In this document: piece by piece, positions 33,440-42,987 of the stretch
Numbering within the stretch: the stretch's first letter is position 1
Layout: each line of letters begins with the position of its first letter
From: Molanna angustata
Taxonomy: Eukaryota > Arthropoda > Insecta > Trichoptera > Molannidae
Length of the DNA: 64,000 bases
Assembly: GCA_963576475.1 (NCBI GenBank)
Contig: OY754970.1
Location: 36,607,447-36,671,446 of the forward strand
Direction of reading: 5' to 3'
Program-made: the position numbers and the translations under genes
The notes under the pieces: generated by a model
Database searches by the model: none
The model's input: the letters and a program-made list of their open reading frames with translations, nothing else
What the model was told of the DNA's origin: nothing

Positions 33440-33960
33440 CTTCATCTCCAATCAAACAAAACCCAATTATTATTATTATTATTTTTTATTTTTTTTATTT
33501 TATTTTATTTTTATAATTTATGTACATGTGTACAATGGCAGGTTTATTGCCATAAGGCAATTTCTTCCAACCAACCAGAGCAACGTGAAGTTTCTAAGTT
33601 AAATTGGCACAATAGTTATTTAGTGAGAAATAAATTGATAAAAAAAAATAAAGGAGCAAGAAAAAAAATACAAAGAGAAAAAAATGAAAAGAGAGTTAAA
33701 AAAAAGAATAATCAAAATAAAACTGATCATAGCAATGAGGAAAAGGAGGTTACGGAAGGATATAGAAGGAATTCAGGAACTATTTGACAAATAAAGTTTT
33801 TTTAGTTTACCTTTAAATATTTGAATGGATTGAGATGACCTTACATCATCACTTAGGCCATTCCATAGTCTAGCTGATTGTACTTGAAAAGAAGAGCTGA
33901 AAACTTTTGTATTGTGAATGGGGATAGCTAGTGTAGTACGTATCTTTTCACACCTTTATA
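33440..33960 (-). pseudogene. LINE C-terminus and 3' end (family L)
   Basis: The minus strand from about 33945 reads LAIPIHNTKVFSSSFQVQSA, then RLWNGLSDDVRSSQSIQIFK, then GKLKKLYLSNSS-stop (about 33782). 'S-F-x-V-x-x-A-R-L-W-N-x-L' is the end of jockey/CR1-like RTs. The 3' UTR carries GGTTGGTTGGAAGAAATTGC and CAATAAACCTGCCATTGTAC, and a TTATT-type tail at about 33461-33515. Related insertions: 21975-22075, 49455-49870, 50656-51118, all on the minus strand. Confidence 0.75.
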
Positions 33961-34097
33961 AAAACAACTATTATGAAGATTACTGCTGCCCAACTAGGTA
34001 ACCCTGTTCTACATACATACATACATAGTCTATTCATTCTATTTTATTCTGTTTAATAACGTTTTTCTTATCAGATATTTTTTTGTTTGCTTGTTAA

Positions 34098-34215
34098 TCA
34101 TTCATTCCTTAATTCGTGCTACCACGGCATATCTCACAATGCGAGGTAACCAGCGACAAACGTGCGGGTGTGCACAACCTTACAAAGGAAGTACGACACA
34201 TGCGTATATTTTTTT
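34098..34215 (+). repeat. Dispersed repeat C
   Basis: It reads CATTCATTCCTTAATTCGTG, then CTACCACGGCATATCTCACA, ATGCGAGGTAACCAGCGACA, ACGTGCGGGTGTGCACAACC and GTACGACACATGCGTATAT. It is among the best-preserved copies. Confidence 0.7.
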
Positions 34216-34244
34216 TATTATACATAGTATAGTATTACACCCTT

Positions 34245-34449
34245 TTTGCGCAACTAATAGGTACTATGTCAAATATTATTTTAACACGCACCCATTTACA
34301 AGTTGCCACATTCTGGAGGCTTACGATATTAACCGTCTCACAGATCCAGACTGAAAACACACTTATAAATTGTGTCTCCACCGGGAATCGAACCCGGGAC
34401 CTTTGGCTCAACAGTCAGACATCTAACCAACTGAGCCACGAAGGCCGAC
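34245..34449 (-). mobile_element. tRNA-derived SINE, family 2, best copy
   Basis: The minus strand starts GTCGGCCTTCGTGGCTCAGT (A-box region), then TGGTTAGATGTCTGACTG, a perfect B-box GGTCCCGGGTTCGATTCCCG, GTGGAGACACAATTTATAAG, TCAGTCTGGATCTGTGAGAC and CCAGAATGTGGCAACTTG. The T-arm folds perfectly (CCGGG/CCCGG). The anticodon arm does not pair well, so this is a SINE and not a tRNA gene. Confidence 0.85.
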
Positions 34450-34490
34450 AATATGACCATATACCAGACGCGTCTCACCTAAAAGGGCAA

Positions 34491-34662
34491 CATTAATATT
34501 ATTATTGATGTCTATAATTAAAATTTGAACATTTTTTGATTCTACATGAATTTGTTTTATGCAATAAGCCTGTTTCGCCTTATTTTCGAGCTTATCGCAT
34601 AAATTATATTCATGTAGAATCAAGAATGTATTGTACTTTTAATTATAGACATCATTTATAAT
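34491..34662. mobile_element. Hairpin MITE of ~170 bp
   Basis: Left arm 34491-34568 and right arm 34588-34662 are imperfect reverse complements over about 75 bp (GATGTCTATAATTAAAA; GATTCTACATGAAT; GCAATAAG/CTTATCGC). The central loop is about 19 nt. No coding. Its family is unknown, and no second copy is seen in the window. Confidence 0.7.
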
Positions 34663-35085
34663 GGAATTCTACAAAATATAAACATTTTTTATTTCTTTAT
34701 TATATGTACGCCCTTAATAGGGCATATACAATGAAATATAAGATAAATAATAAAAATGTAGACACAACGAAACAACAATAAGATCTAATACATCAATAAC
34801 ACAAATGATACAATATTATAAAAGAAAATAGATATTAATGATAAAAAAGCAAACAAAAACTAGACACAAAAAGAAGAAGAAACAAATATATTAATAAATA
34901 AATATTATTACAGATTCTATTTTTAAACCAGAAAGTAAACAAACCAAAAATGAAAAAATAGAATTTGCGCTAAGCATTCTTTTGGAACCATCTATAGTGT
35001 GTAGGTACATTAAATATTTATATCAACTGCCCTCTATTAGTTTCCAAGGCGGTGTAATCTATGCATTGGTGAATTAATAATGAAA
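34663..35085. other. Unassigned AT-rich sequence
   Basis: Nothing recognised. It is the external flank of the Helitron 3' end. Confidence 0.35.
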
Positions 35086-35268
35086 CTAGGGGCTCCGCCC
35101 CTGGCCGCTTCGCGGCCCAACCCCGGTTTGGCGCTACGCGCCATTTTTTTTGGCGCTACGCGCCTTTATTTGTGCGCTGCGCGCATTTCTTTAGGCGCTA
35201 CGCGCCATTTGTTTTACGCCACGCAAACCGAGGACGGGCCGCGAAGCGGCCAGGGGCGGAGCCCCTAG
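35086..35268. terminator. GC-rich palindromic Helitron 3' terminus
   Basis: A perfect inverted repeat of about 34 bp (CTAGGGGCTCCGCCCCTGGC and onward, versus its complement ending at 35268) encloses four small hairpins: GGCGCTACGCGCC at 35128, 35151 and 35194, and TGCGCTGCGCGCA at 35174. Helitron 3' ends need a hairpin just before CTRR, which halts rolling-circle transfer (established for the family). Because the unit is palindromic, both strands present CTAG|T. GC content contrasts sharply with the AT-rich surroundings. Confidence 0.75.
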
Positions 35269-35824
35269 TTTTATATTACAATGAGTAGAAATTATACGCA
35301 AAAAAAGGGAAAACGTAAAATGAGGGTATGTTAAAACCGGGGTTGGAGTTGAATAATGAAACTTGTGAACTCAAATTGTAGGATACTTGTATTACATATA
35401 CATACCATGTCTCTAACAAAGAGAACATAACGCCACAAATATGTTCACCTTATATCTCTTTCAAAAAATTAGGTTGATAAATGAAATATAGAAATTTTAT
35501 CAAATATTTTCTATTTTTAAACAACTTTACTGTCTTCCATATTGGTATGTTTTTGAGTATAATATGGTATATTTTTTCTAGCAATTGTTGAACACATTAC
35601 CTACTTATTTAGTTTTACCTACTTAAAAGAACTCTTATTTTATTTTATTTATTTTATTTTATTGATTTTATAGAACCAACAGTTAAAAGACTAAAAAGAT
35701 ATTTTTACAACTCTTAAAAGATATTTTTATATCTGAATACATTTTTAATGTATGTACCTATGTAAATATATTATGTACTGATGGTTCTGTACACCAATAA
35801 AATAAAACAATGTTTATTAGGTGA

Positions 35825-35948
35825 TATTTCAAAAATCCGTCTGTTCTATTAGTATTATCAGAAAGAACAGACAAAGAAAACTGATAAACTTCAAAAATAT
35901 AATTTTAGTGAGAAAAAAACATATCATAATATTTCCTTGTAAACAATG
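35825..35948. repeat. 124 bp direct duplication, left unit
   Basis: Identical to 36285-36408 except for one base in ATATCATAAT versus AGATCATAAT. Offset 460 bp. It includes the extreme 3' coding end (KEIL-stop) of the diverged helicase fragment. Confidence 0.9.
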
Positions 35949-36284
35949 CTTCTTGTGTAAATATCATTCGATTCATTAATTTTCTTCTGTTCTGCACTTT
36001 CAAAAATCTGAACATGTAATGCACTCTGAGAAGAAACTCTAGAACAACCTACATATAATTGACCATGTGTGATGACAGGTTCGGGAAGGAAAAAACCAAC
36101 GCGTTGAAATGTCTGTCCCTGTGATTTATTTATTGTAATAGCAAAAGCTAATTTAACTGTAAACTGTTTACGACACATATTAAATGGAATTGACACATCA
36201 GAAGAGGTATTTAGACAAATTCTAGGAATAAAGTGTGGAGTCCCTTGCTTTTCTCCAGTTATGACTTCTGTATGAATATTATTT
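35924..36284 (-). pseudogene. C-terminus of a second, diverged Helitron helicase
   Basis: The minus strand from about 36281 reads NIHTEVITGEKQGTPHFIPR, then ICLNTSSDVSIPFNMCRKQF, then TINKSQGQTFQRVGFFLPEP, then YVGCSRVSSQSALHVQIFES and KEIL-stop at 35924. It aligns with the last ~115 residues of the main ORF (NIIQAEIVTGEKQGT...), with about 30% differences. It contains helicase motif VI. It represents a related but distinct Helitron lineage placed downstream of the main gene, too short to function. Confidence 0.8.
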
Positions 36285-36408
36285 TATTTCAAAAATCCGT
36301 CTGTTCTATTAGTATTATCAGAAAGAACAGACAAAGAAAACTGATAAACTTCAAAAATATAATTTTAGTGAGAAAAAAACAGATCATAATATTTCCTTGT
36401 AAACAATG
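36285..36408. repeat. 124 bp direct duplication, right unit
   Basis: Second copy of the 35825-35948 sequence. The two copies bracket the diverged helicase fragment, as expected from an unequal recombination or tandem Helitron event. Confidence 0.9.
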
Positions 36409-36588
36409 TTTCCTGTCCATGCAACAGTTAATTTTTTTTCCTATTCCTCGCAGATAATGAAAAAGTGTTTTTTACAAAAAAGTTTTTCTAAATAAATAAA
36501 TTTGAATATGGCATCAGTAAAAATGTACATACTTATTTGTCAAAATGTTGTTCAAAGCATACATATGAGAGTACAAAATGTGTATAAA

Positions 36589-39500
36589 TCAATTTAAAAT
36601 CTCTTTAAATACAATATTTTCTGTATAACATCCATTTGAAATAATTCCTTGTTTTGAACCTTCTATAATTTGTACTTTTAATGCAGATTGTGAGCGTACC
36701 CTGGAACACCCGACATATAATTGTCCATGAGTAAATACTGGTTCTGGCAGTAGAAGTCCAACGCGATCAAAAGTTTGTCCTTGTGACTTATTCAAGGTCA
36801 TACAATATGCTAATTTAATAGGAAACTGTTTTCTACACATATTAAAAGGTATTGTTTTATCAGATGTTGTATTTAAACAAATGCGAGGAATGAAATGTAT
36901 CGTTCCCTGTTTTTCACCTGTTACAATTTCTGCTTGTATAATATTAGTACTCATATGTTTTACAACCATTCTTGTTCCATTACAAAGGCCATCTCCGATA
37001 GATAAATTTCTGAGAAGGATTATGATTGCTCCAATTTTAAGATTTAAAGAGTGTAACGGAAAACCATTTGGATTTATACTGTTTAAAAATTCTACTGGAT
37101 AATTAACTTGCTCATTTACATCTAATTGACCATTGTCATTAATAATATAGTCTAAAGAATGGTATGTATGCATTGTACCTTGTAGCCTTCCCAGTACATC
37201 TTCATTAACCATTCGAGCATGATCATTTTTAGGGCATAATATTGCTCGTTTACACATTATTGGTACATCTGAAACTGAATGACTTTCATTGTATATGCTT
37301 TGAATAACATTTTGACAAACACTATCATTTGGGATAAGCACCGATGACTCTTGCTTTCCTGCAACAGAAGGAAGCTGTCCATTACCTAAATCTAAAAGCC
37401 ACTGTGAAAATATGCTTTCCCCTTCTAAAGCTCTTATATTGGTTTTTAAATGGAAGGTAATAAATTTTCTCCAATGTTTACTATTTTTAATGGACATTGC
37501 AACTAATTGACCTCGAGAGGCTCTACGACAAACTGGAAGAATCTGTCTAAAATCTCCACCTAAAACAATAACTTTATTACCAAAAATATAATCATTACCC
37601 ATTATATCGCGAATAGTACGTTCAATAATATCTAAGGCTACTACGGGAGCCATCGGTGCTTCATCCCAAATGATAACGTCAGCATCTTTTATAATTTTAC
37701 GGTTCTTTGAGGTAATTCTGCAAGTAGTATTATCCTGTAAATCAAGAGGTAAATTAAAAGCTGTGTGACACGTCACTCCACCTGGAAGTAAAATAGCTGC
37801 AATTCCTGTCCAAGCAACGGATAAAACTTTCTTTCCTCTTCCTCTTAAAGTATGTATAAGAGTCTTGTATAGGAAAGTTTTACCTGTTCCACCAGGACCA
37901 TCGATGAAAAAACATCTATTTCCATCACGTTCATCTGAAAATACTTTGGAAGAAATAACTTCGAATGCATTGCGTTGTTCATCATTAAGCTTATTCGCCA
38001 TTTCAGCACCTAAAGAAAACTCTAACATAAAATTTAAATCTTCAATTTCATGAAAATCACTGCTGCTATCTGGTTCCGGCAACCCTTGTAAACTGCAAGA
38101 AGAATTTTCTTTCATTAGTGCGTTTTGTATGTACAGAAGTGAACAATTAACAGCAACTTCTTCTATAGCTCCTCGCTGGACAAAATCTTCAGACATTAAA
38201 CTCTTGAAATCATTCCACAGCTCCAATGGATCTGTTGGGAGACAATGAATCATTAATAATACAAATAAATCTCGAAGAGCTCTAGGCATCATATATGAGG
38301 ACGCTTCTGCCATGCAATTATGCCATTCCCTGTTGTCGTGGATTAGTCCTAGTTCTCGAGCTGCATCACGAAATGTGGGCAGTAAATTACCACCTACAGT
38401 CCGCAATGATTCATATGATGTAGCGCCAGTCACCTGTAAAAGAATAAGCCTTAGATGATATAATTCTACGTTTCTGGGAGAAACTGATGCAAGGCGCCCA
38501 ATAATCTTATCGCCACCACGTTGTCTCTTAGTCCATTTCTTATTAACTGAAAACACATAAAAATTTGGTATATCTTGATACTTGATTGTGCGTGCATCGG
38601 TGTCTTCTAGGTTAAGTTGGAACCACGCAGTTAAAGTTGTGTTTCTTGAGGTTGCTGCTCTAAGAGCTTCTTCTTCTCGTCCTTCTGAAAAATATATAGG
38701 CTGACCATTAGGCAAATGTACTGACAAAAGCAAAATAGCATGAGAATGACCATATATTGGATTTTCCATGATTCTCCATGCAGCTTCTGGTGCGCTTACA
38801 TATCGACAGTTAATATACTCACATATTTCATCATATACCAGAGTCTCATTGCGTTCAACATTTTGATGTATTTGTATCCGGGCACAATCAAACCCTTTTG
38901 ATATATATTTATGAATATACTTAATACTAAGAACCGAAGAACAAATTTCTACATTAATGTGAGCATTATATTTTTGACTAAGATAAGGATTATATGGAAC
39001 GACAAAACGATTATCAATACGTATTCCTCGAACAATATGATTACCAGAAAAATTATCGCGTCTCCGATATTCTGGATACCCTCCTACATTATTATTGGTG
39101 TCATCTCTGAAATTCTTTGGAAATTTTTTAGAACACTTACCATCAACCATACACACTGAATTTGGATTTAGTATACCGCAAGGTCCATGAATATTATGTT
39201 TCAAAATTATGTCATACAAACCATGAAAACTTCGATCGGGTAATTCAGCACTCACAACTGTGTCAATATCTGAAGTTGTGCGAAATTTGTCCTGCTCACA
39301 CAACGTAAATACTCCATGAAGATGGGGAAGACCTCGTTTCTGCTCTTCTATAACATAAACCCAACACAACACTTTACCAAATATATGTTTTTCAGTCATA
39401 TCTCTTATAAACTCTTCCACTTTTAACTGAAAAACCCGGGCCACTAAATCAGGCCTATCCGATGTAGTTTGATTTGGTAATAATTCATTCTGGATTTCTG

Positions 39501-41076
39501 GCCACTTTGGATTACAGGTAAAAGTGATGAACAAATCTGGACGACCAAATTTTCTAACCATAGCCATAGAGTCTTGGTAAAGTTTATTCATATGACGTGG
39601 CCCACCAATAAATGTAGAAGGAAGAATTATTATATTACCTGCTCGTCCACTTTCAATAGCCAAATTCTGTACATAATCCTGTAGACCCTGGTAGCATTCA
39701 ACTCTCAAATGTTGTTGATTTTCTCTTATGTACTTTAAACGAAGTGATTCACAAACTATGTATGCATGAATTATATATTGTTGGAAAAGCTTGCCAGCAA
39801 AATGTATTGGATTGAAGACCTCCCTACGTACTGCTATTTTACTCGAATAAAATTGCATAGTTGTTACAGATTGACGACGATTTGTTTGAAAATTTGGATG
39901 ATGCTGAATACCAGTCGTCCATCCATACTCGCCTGAGGGAAATAACAATGGAAAAACCATGGGGTCCAGATGTTTTGATAACATATTTATGCGCTGGAGG
40001 CCTTCAATATTTCTTGGGTGAACAGCTACATCTACATCAAATGGTATCTGACCTTCATGATCTGCGACATATACAATGGCAATGTCACTATTGTGAGATG
40101 GAGCATTATACCTTCTTTGATCATCTGCTTCTGACCGTGTGAATAGGAGTCTAACATCTCTCATTGGGCCGCCATTAATTGCAACTCGAGCTTCTTCTTC
40201 TTCTACAGCTTCTTTTAACCTTTTATACTGGAGAGCATACGGACTTACACGACGAATGACATTATCAATCGTAAACATAATATTTTGTTGACACCTTGCA
40301 TTTGATGGGTGTCTCATACGTACCCTTACAGCTTCATCGGCATCATAAACATACAGCTGTGCATAAGATGGAGTTTCTCCGTCAATCTGCATACTTCTTG
40401 AAGTTCTATGATATACTTCACCTGAAATTTTCAAACAGTATGGTCCGGTACCAGGTACGTCTGCAATCTGAGCGCCAAAGGATGCAAAAGCATTAGCACT
40501 ATTGTATTGACGAATAAATTCTCTAAAATTTTTGGATTCATTGCAGCTTCCTAACAATAATGCTTTCAATTCTTCCGGATATGTTGACAGTACTTGAGGT
40601 GACACTTTGCCACTGTGGCAACAACTATGTAATAGTTTGCCCTTTTCAGCATTAAAATGAACCGCTCTGCAATTCTCCACTGTACACAGCTTGTCCATGC
40701 GACCTATATCATGCTGATCTGGAAGAAAATTATGAGGTGTATTAATAATTGCACACTTAAAATAAGTGACAGAATTTCTTCTGCCTGCATTCATACTTCT
40801 ATCTCGCTGCTCTTGCATAACATTTTCCACTCTTCGCCTAGAATTCCTACGATCTCGCTGTTCTTGTGTTATATTTTCCACACGCTCCCTCGTTTTCCTA
40901 CGTTCTCGTTGTTCTTGCGTCATATTTTCCACTCTTCGTCTAGCATTCCTACGATTTCGCTGTTCTTGTGTCATATTTTCCACACGTTCTCTTGCATTCC
41001 TACGATCTCGTTGTTCTTGCGTTATATTTTCCACTCTTCGTCTAGCATTTCGACGATCTCGTAGCTCTTGTGTCAC
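36589..41076 (-). CDS. Helitron Rep/helicase (RepHel)
   Basis: 1,495 open codons; the usual size for animal Helitron proteins. The protein nicks and joins single-stranded DNA and unwinds it for rolling-circle transposition. Order: residues 1-100 hold six tandem 17-residue repeats (TQEQRDRRNARERVEN type, basic, probably helical); zinc-finger-like Cys/His cluster at about 130-155 (C-x4-C...H-C-C-H); Helitron N-domain at about 200-400; Rep motif FITFTCNPKWPEI at about 515; HUH motif LPHLHGV at about 584; paired tyrosines YIHKYISKG at about 724; Walker A GPGGTGKT at about 1058; Walker B IIWDEAPM at about 1139; GGDFRQILPV at about 1175; TLNKSQGQTF at about 1429; YVGCSRVRSQSA near the end. The first codon at 41076 is GTG. 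A better ATG at 41184 is in frame (MDTYNQNNQEMDERDMTE) but cut off by TAG at 41095-41097. The first internal ATG is at 40974. So this copy is one nonsense codon short of intact. Confidence 0.93.
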   Translation of the reverse strand: MTQELRDRRNARRRVENITQEQRDRRNARERVENMTQEQRNRRNARRRVENMTQEQRERRKTRERVENITQEQRDRRNSRRRVENVMQEQRDRSMNAGRRNSVTYFKCAIINTPHNFLPDQHDIGRMDKLCTVENCRAVHFNAEKGKLLHSCCHSGKVSPQVLSTYPEELKALLLGSCNESKNFREFIRQYNSANAFASFGAQIADVPGTGPYCLKISGEVYHRTSRSMQIDGETPSYAQLYVYDADEAVRVRMRHPSNARCQQNIMFTIDNVIRRVSPYALQYKRLKEAVEEEEARVAINGGPMRDVRLLFTRSEADDQRRYNAPSHNSDIAIVYVADHEGQIPFDVDVAVHPRNIEGLQRINMLSKHLDPMVFPLLFPSGEYGWTTGIQHHPNFQTNRRQSVTTMQFYSSKIAVRREVFNPIHFAGKLFQQYIIHAYIVCESLRLKYIRENQQHLRVECYQGLQDYVQNLAIESGRAGNIIILPSTFIGGPRHMNKLYQDSMAMVRKFGRPDLFITFTCNPKWPEIQNELLPNQTTSDRPDLVARVFQLKVEEFIRDMTEKHIFGKVLCWVYVIEEQKRGLPHLHGVFTLCEQDKFRTTSDIDTVVSAELPDRSFHGLYDIILKHNIHGPCGILNPNSVCMVDGKCSKKFPKNFRDDTNNNVGGYPEYRRRDNFSGNHIVRGIRIDNRFVVPYNPYLSQKYNAHINVEICSSVLSIKYIHKYISKGFDCARIQIHQNVERNETLVYDEICEYINCRYVSAPEAAWRIMENPIYGHSHAILLLSVHLPNGQPIYFSEGREEEALRAATSRNTTLTAWFQLNLEDTDARTIKYQDIPNFYVFSVNKKWTKRQRGGDKIIGRLASVSPRNVELYHLRLILLQVTGATSYESLRTVGGNLLPTFRDAARELGLIHDNREWHNCMAEASSYMMPRALRDLFVLLMIHCLPTDPLELWNDFKSLMSEDFVQRGAIEEVAVNCSLLYIQNALMKENSSCSLQGLPEPDSSSDFHEIEDLNFMLEFSLGAEMANKLNDEQRNAFEVISSKVFSDERDGNRCFFIDGPGGTGKTFLYKTLIHTLRGRGKKVLSVAWTGIAAILLPGGVTCHTAFNLPLDLQDNTTCRITSKNRKIIKDADVIIWDEAPMAPVVALDIIERTIRDIMGNDYIFGNKVIVLGGDFRQILPVCRRASRGQLVAMSIKNSKHWRKFITFHLKTNIRALEGESIFSQWLLDLGNGQLPSVAGKQESSVLIPNDSVCQNVIQSIYNESHSVSDVPIMCKRAILCPKNDHARMVNEDVLGRLQGTMHTYHSLDYIINDNGQLDVNEQVNYPVEFLNSINPNGFPLHSLNLKIGAIIILLRNLSIGDGLCNGTRMVVKHMSTNIIQAEIVTGEKQGTIHFIPRICLNTTSDKTIPFNMCRKQFPIKLAYCMTLNKSQGQTFDRVGLLLPEPVFTHGQLYVGCSRVRSQSALKVQIIEGSKQGIISNGCYTENIVFKEILN

Positions 41077-41634
41077 TCTTCGCCTAACTGTTCGCTATTC
41101 TGTCATATCTCGCTCATCCAGATCTAGCTGTTCCGTCATATCTCGCTCATCCATCTCTTGATTGTTTTGATTGTAAGTATCCATGGAGTTTCGGTAAAAA
41201 CCTGCAACAAACAAAATAACACCAAATAATTAGATAATGATGTTAAAAATAAATATTTTGAACGATCAAAGTTAAAATATGACTTTTAAACTCACGTCAA
41301 AGCCATAGATTAGATTGTTTTAACGCGTTCCATAGAGAGTTCGTACAGAATGGTGCCATAATTTAAATACGTATTCCGCAGATTTATTAATAACGTTTGA
41401 TAAAATTGATGTTTAAAATTCCTTTTTGAACAATAATATTGTCAATTGATATTTAAAATACATTTTAAACGATAATTTTGTACTTTTTCGATTCAATTTA
41501 TTTTTTATATTGGAGAAATATTTAGAATGCGTAAAATAAAATTGGGTAAAATTATTTTACTGGCAATACGCGCACATGCTAAGCGGCCACGACCACGTAC
41601 AGATTGTGGAGGGAGACGTATTCAATATAATAGA

Positions 41635-41782
41635 TTACTTTGAAGATTCTCTTTTTGAGAAGGTGCATTTTGACGTGAAGCAAACCTGTAAGTACTCTGA
41701 ATTTTATCATTTCAATTAGGTCAGGGGAGTCCAATATACCCTGCAATATAACTTCGTCGATTATTAATATTATAAATATATT
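41635..41782. other. Flank of the Helitron insertion
   Basis: Host-side sequence starting with T (41635), as expected for an A/T target. No feature recognised. Confidence 0.4.
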
Positions 41783-42370
41783 TTGTTAATAATATTGTTC
41801 ACCAATTCACCAATATTTCATAGCGATATAATGAGGACCGAAGTTCATAGGCATTCTCCATTTCCCAGAATCCATCGTCTGGGTAATGAGTATGCCGTTG
41901 TTGCTGACGTTCTCAATGTGAGCTTGTACACATATAAAATGAAACTGAGATCGTTATTGTTTTCCTAGCCATTTCTATTGTGTTTCTGGTCGATTCTCTC
42001 TTTTTTTTTTATTTTCCCACCATCAGAATTGTTTTTAATATGTTTAATTTTTATTACCTTTAGATATGTTTTGTATGTGTGTATATGTATGTATATGTAT
42101 TGTGAACTTTCTTAATTGATTTTTATTTTTTTGTTTTATTCTTTTCATACACTTTGTTTTTGTAATACTATATTTTTTTGTTTTAATACTATACTATGTA
42201 TTTGTATATAAGTCATTCTTTTGAACATTCTTGGCTGATTTTTTTTTCTTTATACTTGTTTTTTTAAATTTTTTATGCACTTAGATGATGTGTTTATGAT
42301 ATGTTTTTAAATTAATTTTGTTCTTTTCTATGTAAATAGTTGTTTTATACCGTAAATAAATAAATAATTT
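41783..42370 (+). pseudogene. LINE C-terminus and 3' UTR
   Basis: The plus strand reads MRTEVHRHSPFPRIHRLGNE, then YAVVADVLNVSLYTYKMKLR, then SLLFS-stop at 41968. The pattern 'F-P-R-I-H-R-L-x-N' followed by a hydrophobic 'F/Y-x-x-K-x-x-L' end is typical of jockey-like RT C-termini. A long T-rich 3' UTR ends in an AAATAAATAAATAA tail at 42353-42367. Only the last ~50 codons remain. Confidence 0.55.
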
Positions 42371-42987
42371 GTGGTAAGTACCTACCTAGTTTTTGCTCGT
42401 GTTTAATTTTATTGTTATATATATATTATTTTGCTGTCGGTGTTTTCTGTCCCGAAAAAACAAATAAATAAATATTTTCAGAAGAGAGTACCTACATGTG
42501 TGGATGTTCGAGTGAATATGATACTATTCAGCAAAAGTATACGACTGTATGATGATTGTATCATGAAAATGAATAAATCAAGGGAATCCTAGTGATCTTC
42601 TTGTCACCCTCGTGGAAGAAAGTAATCAATGAACCTTAATATCCATCTCAATCACTCCATTAACCATTTGTTTCCAGGTCAGAGGAGGTGTATATCATTA
42701 GTTGAGAGAGGATTGGATTAATCATAGAATTGACCCCTGATCTCTAGTTCCTTAGGGTCTCGAGTTTGAAGGATCACAAGTTCAACCACCCTTAAAAAGA
42801 TATATGGGTTCAAAAGCATCAATTCATTTCCTATCAAAAACATGAAATCAGAATTCTATTTTTATACAAATTATATATAATAAATTATTGATAATTATTA
42901 AAAAATTAGAGAAAAAATTACTCAGTTATTTTAATTTACTATCAAATATCGTGTGATTATCTTTGTGGCACATTTTATTAAAAATTA
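42371..42987. other. Unassigned sequence
   Basis: No gene. Another AAATAAATAAATA run lies at 42460-42474. Bases 42640-42800 are less AT-rich but show no motif. Confidence 0.35.

Larger units (their letters stand above)
35086..41634 (-). mobile_element. Large, near-autonomous Helitron
   Basis: On the minus strand the element starts A|TCTATTATATTGAATACG at 41634 and ends GGGGCGGAGCCCCTAG|T at 35086. These are the 5' TC and 3' CTAG boundaries of Helitrons inserted between A and T. The length is 6,549 bp. Contents in transcription order: a ~450 bp AT-rich leader, a Rep/helicase ORF (41184 or 41076 to 36589), a second Helitron helicase C-terminus (36284-35924) flanked by a 124 bp direct duplication, about 550 bp of AT-rich sequence, and a GC-rich palindromic 3' end. 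The 5' 450 bp is nearly identical to bases 62-514. The internal duplication means the 3' portion may be chimeric. Confidence 0.85.

Noticed and set aside
33407..33787. 126-codon plus frame with a lysine-rich end
   Set aside because: It lies antisense over a LINE 3' UTR and tail. The lysine-rich part is an A-rich low-complexity stretch.
34375..34449. Functional tRNA gene on the minus strand
   Set aside because: The B-box and T-arm are perfect, but the anticodon arm does not fold and the sequence continues into a body shared with 51192-51435.
35080..35268. 62-codon frame through the GC-rich Helitron end
   Set aside because: A by-product of the palindromic GC-rich terminus, with no conserved protein pattern other than translated hairpins.
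35086..35268. CRISPR-like or bacterial REP array
   Set aside because: Short palindromes with T-rich spacers are present, but spacers are not uniform, there are no cas genes, and the context is a eukaryotic Helitron end.
40657..41161. Plus-strand frames antisense to the Helitron N-terminus
   Set aside because: Their repeats mirror the 51 bp coding repeat of RepHel on the minus strand.
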